Both the position numbers and the translations under genes were made by a program. This document shows positions 19,764 to 28,825 of a stretch of 38,600 bases of DNA, piece after piece; the stretch's first letter is position 1; every line of letters begins with the position of its first letter. The notes under the pieces were generated by a model. That model saw only the letters and a list, made by a program, of their open reading frames with translations. It did not search any database and was not told the DNA's origin. This DNA is from Guillardia theta CCMP2712 (lineage: Eukaryota > Cryptophyceae > Pyrenomonadales > Geminigeraceae): contig NW_005434621.1 of the NCBI RefSeq assembly GCF_000315625.1, positions 270,746 to 309,345 of the forward strand, read 5' to 3'.

Positions 19764-22700
19764 CTAGTGTGCGGGCGAGTACAACCCCAGCTGTGAGGCC
19801 ACGTAGGATGACGAGGGAAGATAGTCCAGCTGCCTGCTGCCGTAATTCTGACCAGCTGCGGCAATCTCAGCTAAAGTCACTTGAGGAGGAGGAGGAGGAG
19901 GAGGAGGAGGAGGAGGAGGAGGATGAAAGAGATGATGTGAAGACACGTGGGGGCATCGAGTGCGTAGAAGGAGCAGGGGAGGAGGAAGCTACAGACCGGA
20001 AAGCGTGGAGAAACGAGAGAACGGTAGGAGTGTCGACGTTGTGTTGAAGGTGGCGAGCTTGTCCTCCTGGTCGAGGCTCTGGCTGTCCACATAGCGGACC
20101 TTCTTGCTGGATGTGGAGGAGGCGGCGGAGGAAGGAGGGCGGGGAAAAGGGGAAGGTATGTAGTACCTGGAGGGGGGGAGTTAGTGAAGGTGAGGGAGAG
20201 GAGGGAAACGAAGGAACGAAGGGGATGGAAAGAAGGGAGGAGGGACAGGAAGAGGAGCAGACAAGAAAGCAGCCAAGGGAGGAGGGACAGGAAGAGGAGC
20301 AGACAAGAAAGCAGCCAAGGGAGGAGGGACAGGAAGAGGAGAGAAGAGAAGCGGAGGTGTGGGGAGGTTATGGGATGAGATGGGAGGAGGGGAGAGGAGG
20401 AGTTGTTCACCTCAAAAATAGGATAGGAAGTAGGCAGACAAACCCTGCTCCTATGATGGGCAAACCAACTTCCGGGCGATAGCTGAGGAGAGAGTGAGAG
20501 AGAGGAGACAGTCAGTGAGATAGGAGGAAGGAGGGCAGATCAAAGGGAGGTAGATGAAGAAGGGCATGGAGAGGGATGAAGAAGAGGTAGAGGAGAGAGG
20601 AGGCGACTGAAGGTGGAGGAGGGAGGCGGAAGAGGAAGTGGGGAGGGGACGGAGGGCGGATGTAAGGAGGGAGGGAGGGAGGGAGGGAGGGAGGGTGGGA
20701 GGGAGGGAGGAACATCAAAACATTACGAGGTAATGACGGCTCCTCCAACGACCCCCCAGAGGAAGAGGCCGACGAGGAAGAAAGCAGCGTAGATGGAAGA
20801 GCAGAAGAATTCGCGAAGAAGCATATCTGAAGCCCACGGTAAGCACTTGACTCTCCTCCTCCTCCTCCTCCTCCTCCTCCTCCTCCTCCTCCTCCTCTTT
20901 TTTAACTTCTCTGCCTCTCCCCACTTGACCCTCCTCTTCCATTCCTTCTCCACTTCTTTTCAGCATCCTCTCACATTCCCCTTGCTCTCATCGCCTCCTC
21001 CTCCTCCTCTCCATCTCCTCCCCGTTTCTCCCTCCCTCCCTCCCTCGTCACCTCGGTAAAGAATCAGCGGGGCTGTTCCAACGCCGAGCTGAGAAACTCA
21101 TCAGCAGCTGAGGGCTAGCTGGAGAAAGACGTCACCCCCGCTATGACGATGGAGAAGGCGCGGACGGGACCGACGACGGTCTGATCAGCTCGGCTGTTTG
21201 ACTGAAAGGAGACAAGTCATGATGTGCAGAGAAGGGGAGGGGAAGAGAGGAGAGATGAGGAGAGGAGAGGAGAGGGGAAGAGAGGAGAGATGAGGAGAGG
21301 AGAGGAGAGGAGAGGAGAGGAGAGGAGAGGAGAGGAGAGGAGAGGAGAGGAGAGGGGAAGAGAGTGGGGAGAAGTGAGGTAAGGTGATAAAGAGAAGAGG
21401 AAAGAAACGGAAACGGAGGGGAGAGGAAGGGAAAGAGAGGAAGAGGACGGGGAAAGAGGGGGCACCGATGCCATGCTTGTCGCGTTCACAGCTCCGGCGA
21501 CTGCGTTGTAAAATTGTATGTTGAGATAATTGCTTTTCTGCTCATTGCATTCAATACAGGTGAAAACAAGGGGAGAGGGGAGAGAGAGGAATTTAGAGAA
21601 GAGACTGCAGAGGAGAGAGAGAGGAGAGGGAGAGGAGTGGAGCGATGAAGAGGAAGGAAAGAAGATCTTGAAATCGCAGCTCACCCATACTGAGAATGTA
21701 GATCCNNNNNNNNNNNNNNNNNNNNNNNNNNNNNNNNNNNNNNNNNNNNNNNNNNNNNNNNNNNNNNNNNNNNNNNNNNNNNNNNNNNNNNNNNNNNNNN
21801 NNNNNGGATGACATCTAAAGTCGCTTGAAGGCTCCGGGGAAACTCGTCGGAGTTGCAGAAGAACACATTGTCTGCCATCACATCAAGATCCAAAGTGTGC
21901 CTGAGGGAATCGTGAAACACAAGGCAACGACCCGAGATGTCTGACAGCTTGACGAGATCACCGGCCACTGAATCCATTTGTAAAAGTAAGCGAGGATGAT
22001 CACTGGTCTCCGAGAAATATTGGAGTGGAGAGGAGAGGAGAGGGGATTCGAAAAGAAAAGACAAGAGGAGAGAAGAGCAGAGAAGAGCAAGAGGCGCCGA
22101 GGGGATGGAATAGCTTGAAGCTAATGAAGAGAGGCAGGGGAGCGGGTGATGGGGAGGTGAGAGAGGAGAAAAGAGGTGAAGAAGGGAGAGGAGAGGCAGG
22201 AGGAGCTGAAGCACCGAAGCAACGCTTGCTTCTGCGACGAAAAATCTGTTGATGGGACGAAGACTCAGAAAGTCTAAAAGGCCAACAAACAGTAGGAGAG
22301 AAAGAGAAGTGAAGGGAGAAGGAGGAGTGATGCCGGAGGAGGAGGAAGTGATTCCGGAGGAGGAGGAAGAAGGGACGGGAATGGGTATGCGAAATGAGCA
22401 GGAATAAGATGAGGGAGAATAGAGGGTTGAGAATATGGCAAAGGAGCAAATTTAAGAGATTCAAAGGATGAAGATATCAAGGAAATGAAGAGGAAGCAGC
22501 GAGTAGGATGGAGAAAAGATGGAAAAGGAGAAAGTAGAGAAGATGGAAAAGGAGAAAGTAGAGAAAATAGAAGAGAAGAGAGTCTACCTCCTGCGTACTG
22601 GACTGTTGGCATCATCATAGATGACGTAGTTGTATTCCTTCCCCGCCGCTACTTCCAGTCGAACCTTGAAGATAAACCTCAGAGAATGAAGATCCTATCC

Positions 22701-24751
22701 CGAAACCAACAATTCCAATCTCCAATGTCTTGCTCCGCCTCCTCCTTGTAACATCCTCCTCCTCCTCTCCCACCCATCTCTCTTTGTGACCTCCTACTGT
22801 CTTTGCTTATCCTTTTCACAGCATGTCTCCTCCTCCTCTTCTTCTTCCTCCTCCTCCTCCTCCTCCTCACCCCTGAAGGACAGTCCTTGGTGTTGCAAAC
22901 GGGCTCAACCACTTTCAGTCCCCCAATCTGCATTAAGAATCAGAAATGATTTATCCTCCCCGTCCTCTGCTCTTCTCTTTATTCATCCCCTTCCCTTTCC
23001 CTCCCCAACCCTGCCTACTTGATCTGCAAGATCTGATGGAACTGTGAAGCTGCCGAAGGAACTAGGAGCAAATTTAGATGACGAAGGTCAGCGGAGGGAG
23101 GAGGAAGGAGAGGAGGAAAGAGGAAGGAGGAAGGAGGGAGGAGAGAATAGACCATTGGAAGGAAGGAAAGGTGACGGATGAGGTCGAGGAGGAGGAAGCA
23201 AAAGGGAGGAGAGGAGTGCTGAGGGAGGAGGGAGGGGAGTACATTGAAGATCGGTCGATAATTGAGAGTCCCAGCGACATGTCCTTGGTCCACCATGACC
23301 TGAAACTCTCATCACGCAAGGAGAACGTCTTTCTCCTTGTCCTCTACTTCAGTCTCGGGTCATCGTTGATGCAATTGTTTCCCCCATTGGCCAGCTTGCC
23401 TGAGCCACCGTCAATATCTTTACTTCCTCTTCCTCTTCCTCGTCCCTGCCCCCGAGCTCAAGATCCTTATCCTCCACCCTACTCGTCCTATCTTCGTACT
23501 TTTTCTGCTTCTTCCTCTACTTCACGGTATGCCCTCCCATGCTTTCTATCTCGTCTCCCTCCCTTAACCCTCCTCTCCTCCTCCTCTCTCATTCATCCTT
23601 ACATTTATCGGGCTCGGCAAAGGAGGATGAAGGAAAATAACTCGTCACCCATTGTCTTGTGTACTGGTGGACTACGGTATCCGATGCTGATCACAAGGAA
23701 GTCATGTTGTTGCACGAAGGACAAGGTAGAGGTGAAGCATGCGATAATATACAAGGGAGAATGAAGGTGAAGGAGAGGAAGTAGGAGTGAAGGAAGGTCG
23801 ATGCCGCTGGGAAGGAGATTCAAGAGGAGGAGGGTGATGAAGACGACGGGGAACAGGAGGAGGAGGAGGAGCACAGTGCAAGAGCAGGGCGTCGTCTTCA
23901 TCTAACTCACCGCAGGCAAGCGATTGATCCACATTGTTGGTACTGACGGACGAGCAGCTGACGGGACTTTTCACTACAGTCCTGTTCTCGATCCACTGCA
24001 GTACCTGACCTTGCATTAGTTTCTCCATGAAATTCCTCTCACACTTCTTCCATTCTCCTCCTCCCTCCTCCCTCTTCCCTCCTCCCTCCTCCCTTGCTGT
24101 TCTCCTTCCATTTCCCCCTCCTCATCCTCCTCCCTGTTCTCTCTGCTCCTTACTTCGATCGAGGATTCCAATCTGATTCCTGTTGTTGATGCAGCCGGTA
24201 CACTCTGCAGCCCAATCACCCACGTTCCCATCTTCATCTGCCCTGTTCTGAGATGATGTGCCGATCAGCTCGAAAGAACGACAACCGAGGTGGAACAGGC
24301 AGGCAGGAAGGCAGGAAAGCAGAGAACGAGAGGGAAAGAGAGAGACTCGGGGGACAACGGGGACAACAGGAGGACAGAGTGAGGCAGGTCATCATTACAT
24401 GGGACAGATTCCGTGCACCAGTTTCCCTTCGTAGGTAGCGTCAGGGACGCATCGAATCTCGTTGACGTTGTCCTTGATTATGTTCTTCTTCCTCAGCGAA
24501 ATCAGATCTCGAAATCTGCGCAAGTTCAGGTCAGCAACTTCCAAGCACCCCTGCGCTGCATACTCATTCCATCCTCCAAACCCGACGGCAGCCAGCCCCA
24601 CACACAATCCTAAGACCCCCAGCAGAAGTCTGTTGAACTTCGATCTTCTCTCTAACTTCGCCCTCCTGTCCCTCTCGGCGATGCTTTCATCGCCCTTGTT
24701 CTTCTCCTCTTCTTCCTTCGATCTCGCCTCGGAGCCCCCCGTCGAAATCAT
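19764..24751 (-). CDS. TMEM43/LUMA-like membrane protein (many exons, interrupted by assembly gap)
   Basis: Firm 5' exons read downward: 24751-24399, 24247-24154, 24004-23911, 23686-23649, then 23061-23019 and 22927-22871, all phase-consistent among themselves except for one unsettled exon near 23260-23320. The N-terminus has basic residues and one membrane segment (LLLGVLGLCVGLAAVGFGG). After it come EGKLVHGICP, matching EGRLVHLSG of TMEM43; IRLESSIEVLQWIENR, matching LRRQVEMYQWVE; HQYTRQW, matching YSYNTEW; and SFGSFTVPSDLADQI, matching the LGxFxLPxxL strand. The 3' exons give membrane segments (VRAFSIVIAGLGVG; FFLVGLFLWGVVGGAVI; YRPEVGLPIIGAGFV) like the TMEM43 C-terminal hairpins. The last exon ends QLGLYSPAH at 19764. 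TMEM43 is an inner-nuclear/ER membrane protein of unclear biochemistry. Exons between 21.0 and 22.7 kb are not fully resolved, and the gap at 21706-21805 removes sequence. Confidence 0.62.
19880..19923. repeat. (GAG/CTC)n microsatellite at a splice acceptor
   Basis: A perfect GAG run on the plus strand. On the sense strand of the TMEM43-like gene it is a CTC run ending in AG directly before the last exon, so it serves as that intron's polypyrimidine tract. Confidence 0.75.
20235..20340. repeat. 42-bp tandem duplication (2.5 copies)
   Basis: The 42-bp unit beginning gggaggagggacaggaagag occurs at 20235 and 20277, with a partial copy at 20319. Copies are identical as far as I can see. The array lies in intronic sequence of the minus-strand TMEM43-like gene. 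Confidence 0.85.
20852..20896. repeat. (TCC)n microsatellite
   Basis: A perfect TCC run of about 15 units, intronic in the minus-strand TMEM43-like gene, where the sense strand is GGA-rich. Confidence 0.9.
21230..21362. repeat. (GAGAG)n-type purine repeat
   Basis: A run of gagaggagagg-type pentamers (AGAGG/AGGAG) with a few GGGAAGAG interruptions. It lies in intronic sequence of the TMEM43-like gene. Confidence 0.9.
21706..21805. other. Assembly gap of exactly 100 N
   Basis: One hundred N bases, the usual placeholder for a gap of unknown length. It falls inside the TMEM43-like gene. On the gene's sense strand, the sequence before the gap (about 22000 down to 21806) holds an open frame containing VAGDLVKLSDISGRC and SDEFPRSLQATLDVI that I could not fit to the family. 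After the gap the frame resumes near 21705. Confidence 0.98.
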
Positions 24752-26144
24752 GCTGGTGACCCCACTGAGCGGCTGCCATTGTATGGGGATCCTGTATGGC
24801 GGGACCTGTTCAAAACCAGGTCATCATCCCATCGTTTTCTCCCCTACGGTTTCAGCTGTTCTATAGGTGCTTACTAATCGCAAACTATTCTCCTAAACTA
24901 CCCTGACACTTCTTCTACTATCATCTCTCTCGCTGAATACGCTCCTCTTCCCCTTCCCCTTACAACCCCATTCCAACCCCACATCGGTGCTGCCAGGGAG
25001 AGGTCGTGAGACATAGCGACCGCAGTGGTCGGATTCGGAAGCTCTGCTTCCCCAACAGCTTGCCACTCCTTCCCTCCTCACTTCGATCTGCATCAAAGAG
25101 CATGGAATCTTACCTCCATCTCGCTGTCCGGGTCCTCCGAGGGCTTCTGACTCCTTCTTGCTCCTCGTCGCTGCCCTCTGCCGTTCTCCTCCTCCCTCGA
25201 AGGCTTTCCTCGTTCCTCAAGACGTTACCGGAACATCAAACAATGGACCCCCACCCTTCTTCCCGGAATTAGCTCACCCCTACCCCCTCTTTTTGATGAC
25301 CATACCAGTGCTACCCCTTCGTTTGATTCACAAAGTACCCACCTTACATAGATCAAATGCCCTACTGCACACCCCACCCATTCAGCTTGTCAACTGTGGA
25401 CCCCTTCTTATACCCGGCTTTTCTCCGACACAGAGCAGAGACCCCTGAACTTTTGACTACCCGTATAAATTCCAGTTAAGTGTACCGGTAGTCATTTGAC
25501 CCACCCCCGCACTTGCCGGATCCGGGATCTCGGAGTGATCGGAATTTGACAAGGGGGTGGGTCATGGATTCGACCGAGTAGGGTGATACACCCTACCATA
25601 TTCTTTATAACAATTTTCCTCACTGATACGTCGTAGGGGTACTAACCCTACCCACCCTGAACGATAAGTCCCATCATAAATGTTGACCATGAGAGGAGGA
25701 GGAGGAGGAGGAGGAGGAGGAGGAGGAGGAGGAGGAGGAGGAGGAGGAGGAGGAGGAGGAGGAGGAGCACGAGTGGAAGGCAGCAAAAGGCAGAGAAAAA
25801 GGAAGCGCAGAGGAGAATTTCGTCACGAGTGCCTCAACCAGGAGGTAGGGAGGAAGAAGAATCTGGAACAAAGACAGTGATCCTAAATGAGTTCCTTGGG
25901 AAGAGAACGTTCAAGGGCCATCACAACAGGGAGAGTGGAGGGGATGTAACAAAATGTTACACGCTGGTGGACAGAGATGCATGGATACGAGAAGGCTACG
26001 AATAAGGAGAAAGATTGGGGGTTACAAACTTTCGTTTTTTTCTCGGTTCTCATGATGAGTTAGGAATAGCCATTTTGCAGTGATTCGGGGAGATAGAGAT
26101 CGCTATGAAGAAAAGGGCGGAGAGAGAAAAAAATGCGACGGTGA
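24752..26144. other. Spacer with C-rich block and long (GGA)n
   Basis: No gene is visible. Bases 24752-24880 are the 5' flank of the TMEM43-like gene. From about 25260 to 25670 the plus strand is rich in short CCCC-containing words (ctacccc, gtacccacc, caccccaccc). Bases 25684-25768 are a (GGA)n run. Bases 25870-26144 are unique AT-richer sequence beyond the 3' end of the PTGES2-like gene. Confidence 0.6.
25684..25768. repeat. (GGA)n microsatellite, about 28 units
   Basis: A perfect uninterrupted GGA run in intergenic sequence. It opens long artificial frames (poly-Gly, poly-Ser, poly-Pro), none of which is likely to be a protein. Confidence 0.95.
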
Positions 26145-27372
26145 TTAAGGGCTCGAGAGAGGAATAAAATCGAAGCAACGATCTAGCCCAACAAGGAAAT
26201 CTCCTTCACCAGATGCTCTTCTTTGAAGACATGATTCCTGTGTTGAGATCAGATTGAGATGAGGATCGATGAGTGCTGCACCATCCATGTTCTTGAACCA
26301 TGGCATGAGGTCGGTCCTCGACAGCCAACTCTCCATCGTCTTCACCTCGATATGCTGCGAGCCCAAAGGATCACTCGTGAACAAGCTGCGGAGGATCGCC
26401 TCACCCTTGCTTGCTCTACGAGGCCCCACACCATGACATCAACAGGGCCAGGCTGACTTCCTCCGATGAACGTGCCAGCCATCTCCGACCTGATCTTCTT
26501 CCCGTACTCGTCCAACGATTTCAACCCTGGGTTCGATTTCCTGCAATGGCGAGGAAGAGTCTCAGTGAACAGACCACACTGCGGCAATTCTAAGAAGCCT
26601 CTCACTTGATCTTTGCAGGTGCTTTGCTCAGCATGTGTCGTATCAGGGGCACAATGAAGCATGTGAAGCAACAGTTGCCTTTGAGGAAAGTGGCGATGAA
26701 TCTGCTCCTGGATTCCTCGTTCCCGAAGATCTCGGCCTCGTAGGCGAGCAGCAGCCCATACGTCACCTCATGGACCTGTCTCGACTCACTCTCGCTCAGC
26801 TGTCTCCCGAAGATGATACGAGAAAGCTCTTTGAAGATGATATACGAGTCGTTGATCTGACAGCCGTCATGTCGTTAGGGAAACGCTCTCGTGGATCGAA
26901 GATACCTGAAGACCGTTGACAGTGACGATGGGAACTTTCTTATACTTAGACCACTTGATTTCCTTCTTGCCGGGCATGGAGACTAAGATGCTCTGATGCG
27001 CAATGCCAGCATACGCCAGGAAGGACCTGACCATGACGCAAGGCGGACTGGCTTCCATCTCATACAGCTTAACCTGCACAAAGCTTCATCTCCTGCAATT
27101 AAGACTTGAAGTGTAACAGAAGCAAGAGAATTTCGATCAAAAGAAGGCATGCACGCATCATGCTTTGCACGCTCTCCCCCAGTCACTCCCTCTGTCAGCA
27201 AATGTAATCATCCCAACCACATCGAGAACGCATCATTGCGGACGAGACTTCTGACAGCGAGCGAGCAAGCATACAAGCAAAGAGAGGGGGCTACCTCCTT
27301 GATCTCGCTCACGCCAGAGATGGGGAGCGGGGCCGCAAGCTCCTTCCCCTCCTCGTTGGGCACCCACGCCAT
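26145..27372 (-). CDS. Prostaglandin E synthase 2-like (GST/glutaredoxin-fold) protein, 280 aa
   Basis: Five exons read downward: 27372-27295, 27073-26906, 26856-26606, 26540-26405, 26354-26145. They total 843 nt, all in phase, with introns of 221, 49, 65 and 50 nt. The glutaredoxin-like domain starts VKLYEMEASPPCVMVRSFL, then EIKWSKYKKVPIV and GLQINDSYIIF, matching the PTGES2 segments VTLYQYKTCPFC, EIKFSSYRKVPIL and QLNDSSVII. The C-terminal GST-like half has GTFIGGSQPGPVDVMVWGL, matching PFMGGQKPNLADLAVYGVL, and WLSRTDLMPWFKNM, matching the THIQPWYLRVE end. Family members bind glutathione/haem and can isomerise PGH2 in vitro; the role in a protist is unknown. The redox motif reads SPPC, not CPFC. 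No N-terminal membrane anchor is seen, unlike the animal enzyme. The start is the first ATG (MAWVPNEEG). Confidence 0.87.
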
Positions 27373-27842
27373 GGTTCCCCTTTTACGTGCAACCTTCGTA
27401 GCCCCCGACACTATAAGCTACCCACCCCTCACTTTTGCCTTTGGACACTCTCATACCACCCCTCCTATCGCATAATATTCGCTGCTAACTTTCCCCGGAT
27501 TTCATTGCGGCTCTCAGCGGACTCTGAGTACCCCACACTTTGTTCATGCGTGTACCCCCCAGAGGACCAGGATATTCTTTGGAGTACCCCCTTTTGGAAC
27601 CTTGACAGTAGGGGTAGAAGAGAAGTATTTGGATCCTAAAATGCGGGGGTTCGGGGCAGGGTTCGCCGAGTCGGGGGTGGGGTTGAAAAAGTAGCTGGAG
27701 AAATGTGGAGACATTTCAACGAGGAGAGAGGAGAGAGGAGAGAGGAGCGAGAAGAGAAGATAGAAGATAGAGGATCGTGACCATTAGCAAGAGAAGAGAC
27801 AAGTCAGCGATTAGGATCAGATATTAGATCGATGAAGAAACA
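27373..27842. other. Divergent 5' region with C-rich motifs
   Basis: A 470-bp spacer between the start codons of the PTGES2-like gene (-) and the RING gene (+). It contains several C-rich words: ctacccaccc at 27418, gagtaccccacactttg near 27536, gtaccccccag near 27552 and gtaccccct near 27581. A GAGAG-rich run follows at 27720-27760. Promoters of both genes should lie here, but no core element is recognisable. Confidence 0.55.
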
Positions 27843-28262
27843 ATGAGGTATCTTGGTGATTACCTCGCCTTCACATCAAGTGCCTGCTTCAGCTGCGGAC
27901 AGAATCAAGCGCAAGCTGTTCGACGATCGAGAGTTTTTCCTGAAGAAACACAGCAGGCAAGTCAGTCGCAACAGCCCCTTGACGACTTCGCCCCCTCTGC
28001 ACCACCCCTAGAAGAGCTGCTTGATGACGAACGAGGTGATTCAGTCAAACAAGAGCACGGCTCAAGTCACCGTGGATCCAACACAGAGGAGGCAGCAAGT
28101 GGAAACAACCAAGGAGAATGCGTCATCTGCCTCGAGGCTCCATCCAAGTTCGCCCTGATGCCTTGCGGTCACCTGTGTCTGTGCGGGAACTGCGTTGGTA
28201 CGGTCACCCGTTGCCCTCTATGCAGGAAGGAGCTACAGGGGTTTCTTGCTGTGTATACTTAG
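27843..28262 (+). CDS. Small C3HC4 RING-finger protein (139 aa)
   Basis: Single-exon frame with ATG at 27843 and TAG at 28260-28262. The C-terminal third is a RING domain: CVIC, then MPCGHLCLCGNC, then RCPLCRKEL. It has the spacing and the PCGHLCLC core of the cIAP/MAPL-type RINGs. The chain ends shortly after it (LQGFLAVYT), as in many such proteins where the tail aids dimerisation. The first about 90 residues are Ser/Gln/Glu-rich and probably disordered, with an APSAPPLEELLDDE segment. By family it should be an E3 ubiquitin ligase that recruits a charged E2; the substrate is unknown. No membrane segment or targeting peptide is visible. It is divergently transcribed from the PTGES2-like gene. 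Confidence 0.9.
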   Translation: MRYLGDYLAFTSSACFSCGQNQAQAVRRSRVFPEETQQASQSQQPLDDFAPSAPPLEELLDDERGDSVKQEHGSSHRGSNTEEAASGNNQGECVICLEAPSKFALMPCGHLCLCGNCVGTVTRCPLCRKELQGFLAVYT

Positions 28263-28825
28263 AACGCAACTCAGGACTGGCAGACATGCAGTCCTCGAGG
28301 ACGTGTCTCATTGACGAATGCCATGACTGACTTGATATTTCTATTCGACAGCGCTCAGTGGACATCGGTTGGACGTCATAGCACAGATGTGTTTAGACTT
28401 TGATCAAGAGGTTTGCATCCAATCGAAAGCAACAAGGAATGAGAGCTGCTCTTGTATAGTAAAGTTTGAAAATGAAGTCTTGTTCTGCGACGCGAGGTCA
28501 TGCATGTTATAGTTACGGGGTTATGAAGCTGCTGAAGGAGCCTTGACGCACTGGGAAAGAGCAGAGCAACAAAATCTCTGTGAGCGATGAGGATAGACAA
28601 CTGAGTCAGTTGGACGACATCTCTCGAATGCTAGAAGCTGTTTGTGTGACAGCGTAAACATCGTCCTATCCTTGTCTTGTATACTCACACAATTCAAGTC
28701 AGACAAGTTTTCATTTTCATCTTAATACACAAAACCAACATCGTCATCTCATGATCTTCCTACTGTCCCCATCCACATGTTTCAAGTTCCATTCAATCTT
28801 AGGACACATTCTGTCCAAGTGAGCC
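28263..28825. other. 3'-3' spacer, no gene seen
   Basis: This 563-bp convergent spacer lies between the RING gene and the minus-strand low-complexity gene. The composition is more AT-rich than the neighbouring coding DNA. It presumably holds both 3'UTRs. No repeat or conserved frame was found. Confidence 0.5.

Noticed and set aside
23078-23764. Plus-strand frame of 228 residues
   Set aside because: It runs through purine-rich intron sequence antisense to TMEM43-like exons and is low in complexity.
25562-25880. Poly-Gly, poly-Ser and poly-Pro frames around 25.7 kb
   Set aside because: Artefacts of the intergenic (GGA)n run; no conserved sequence on either side.
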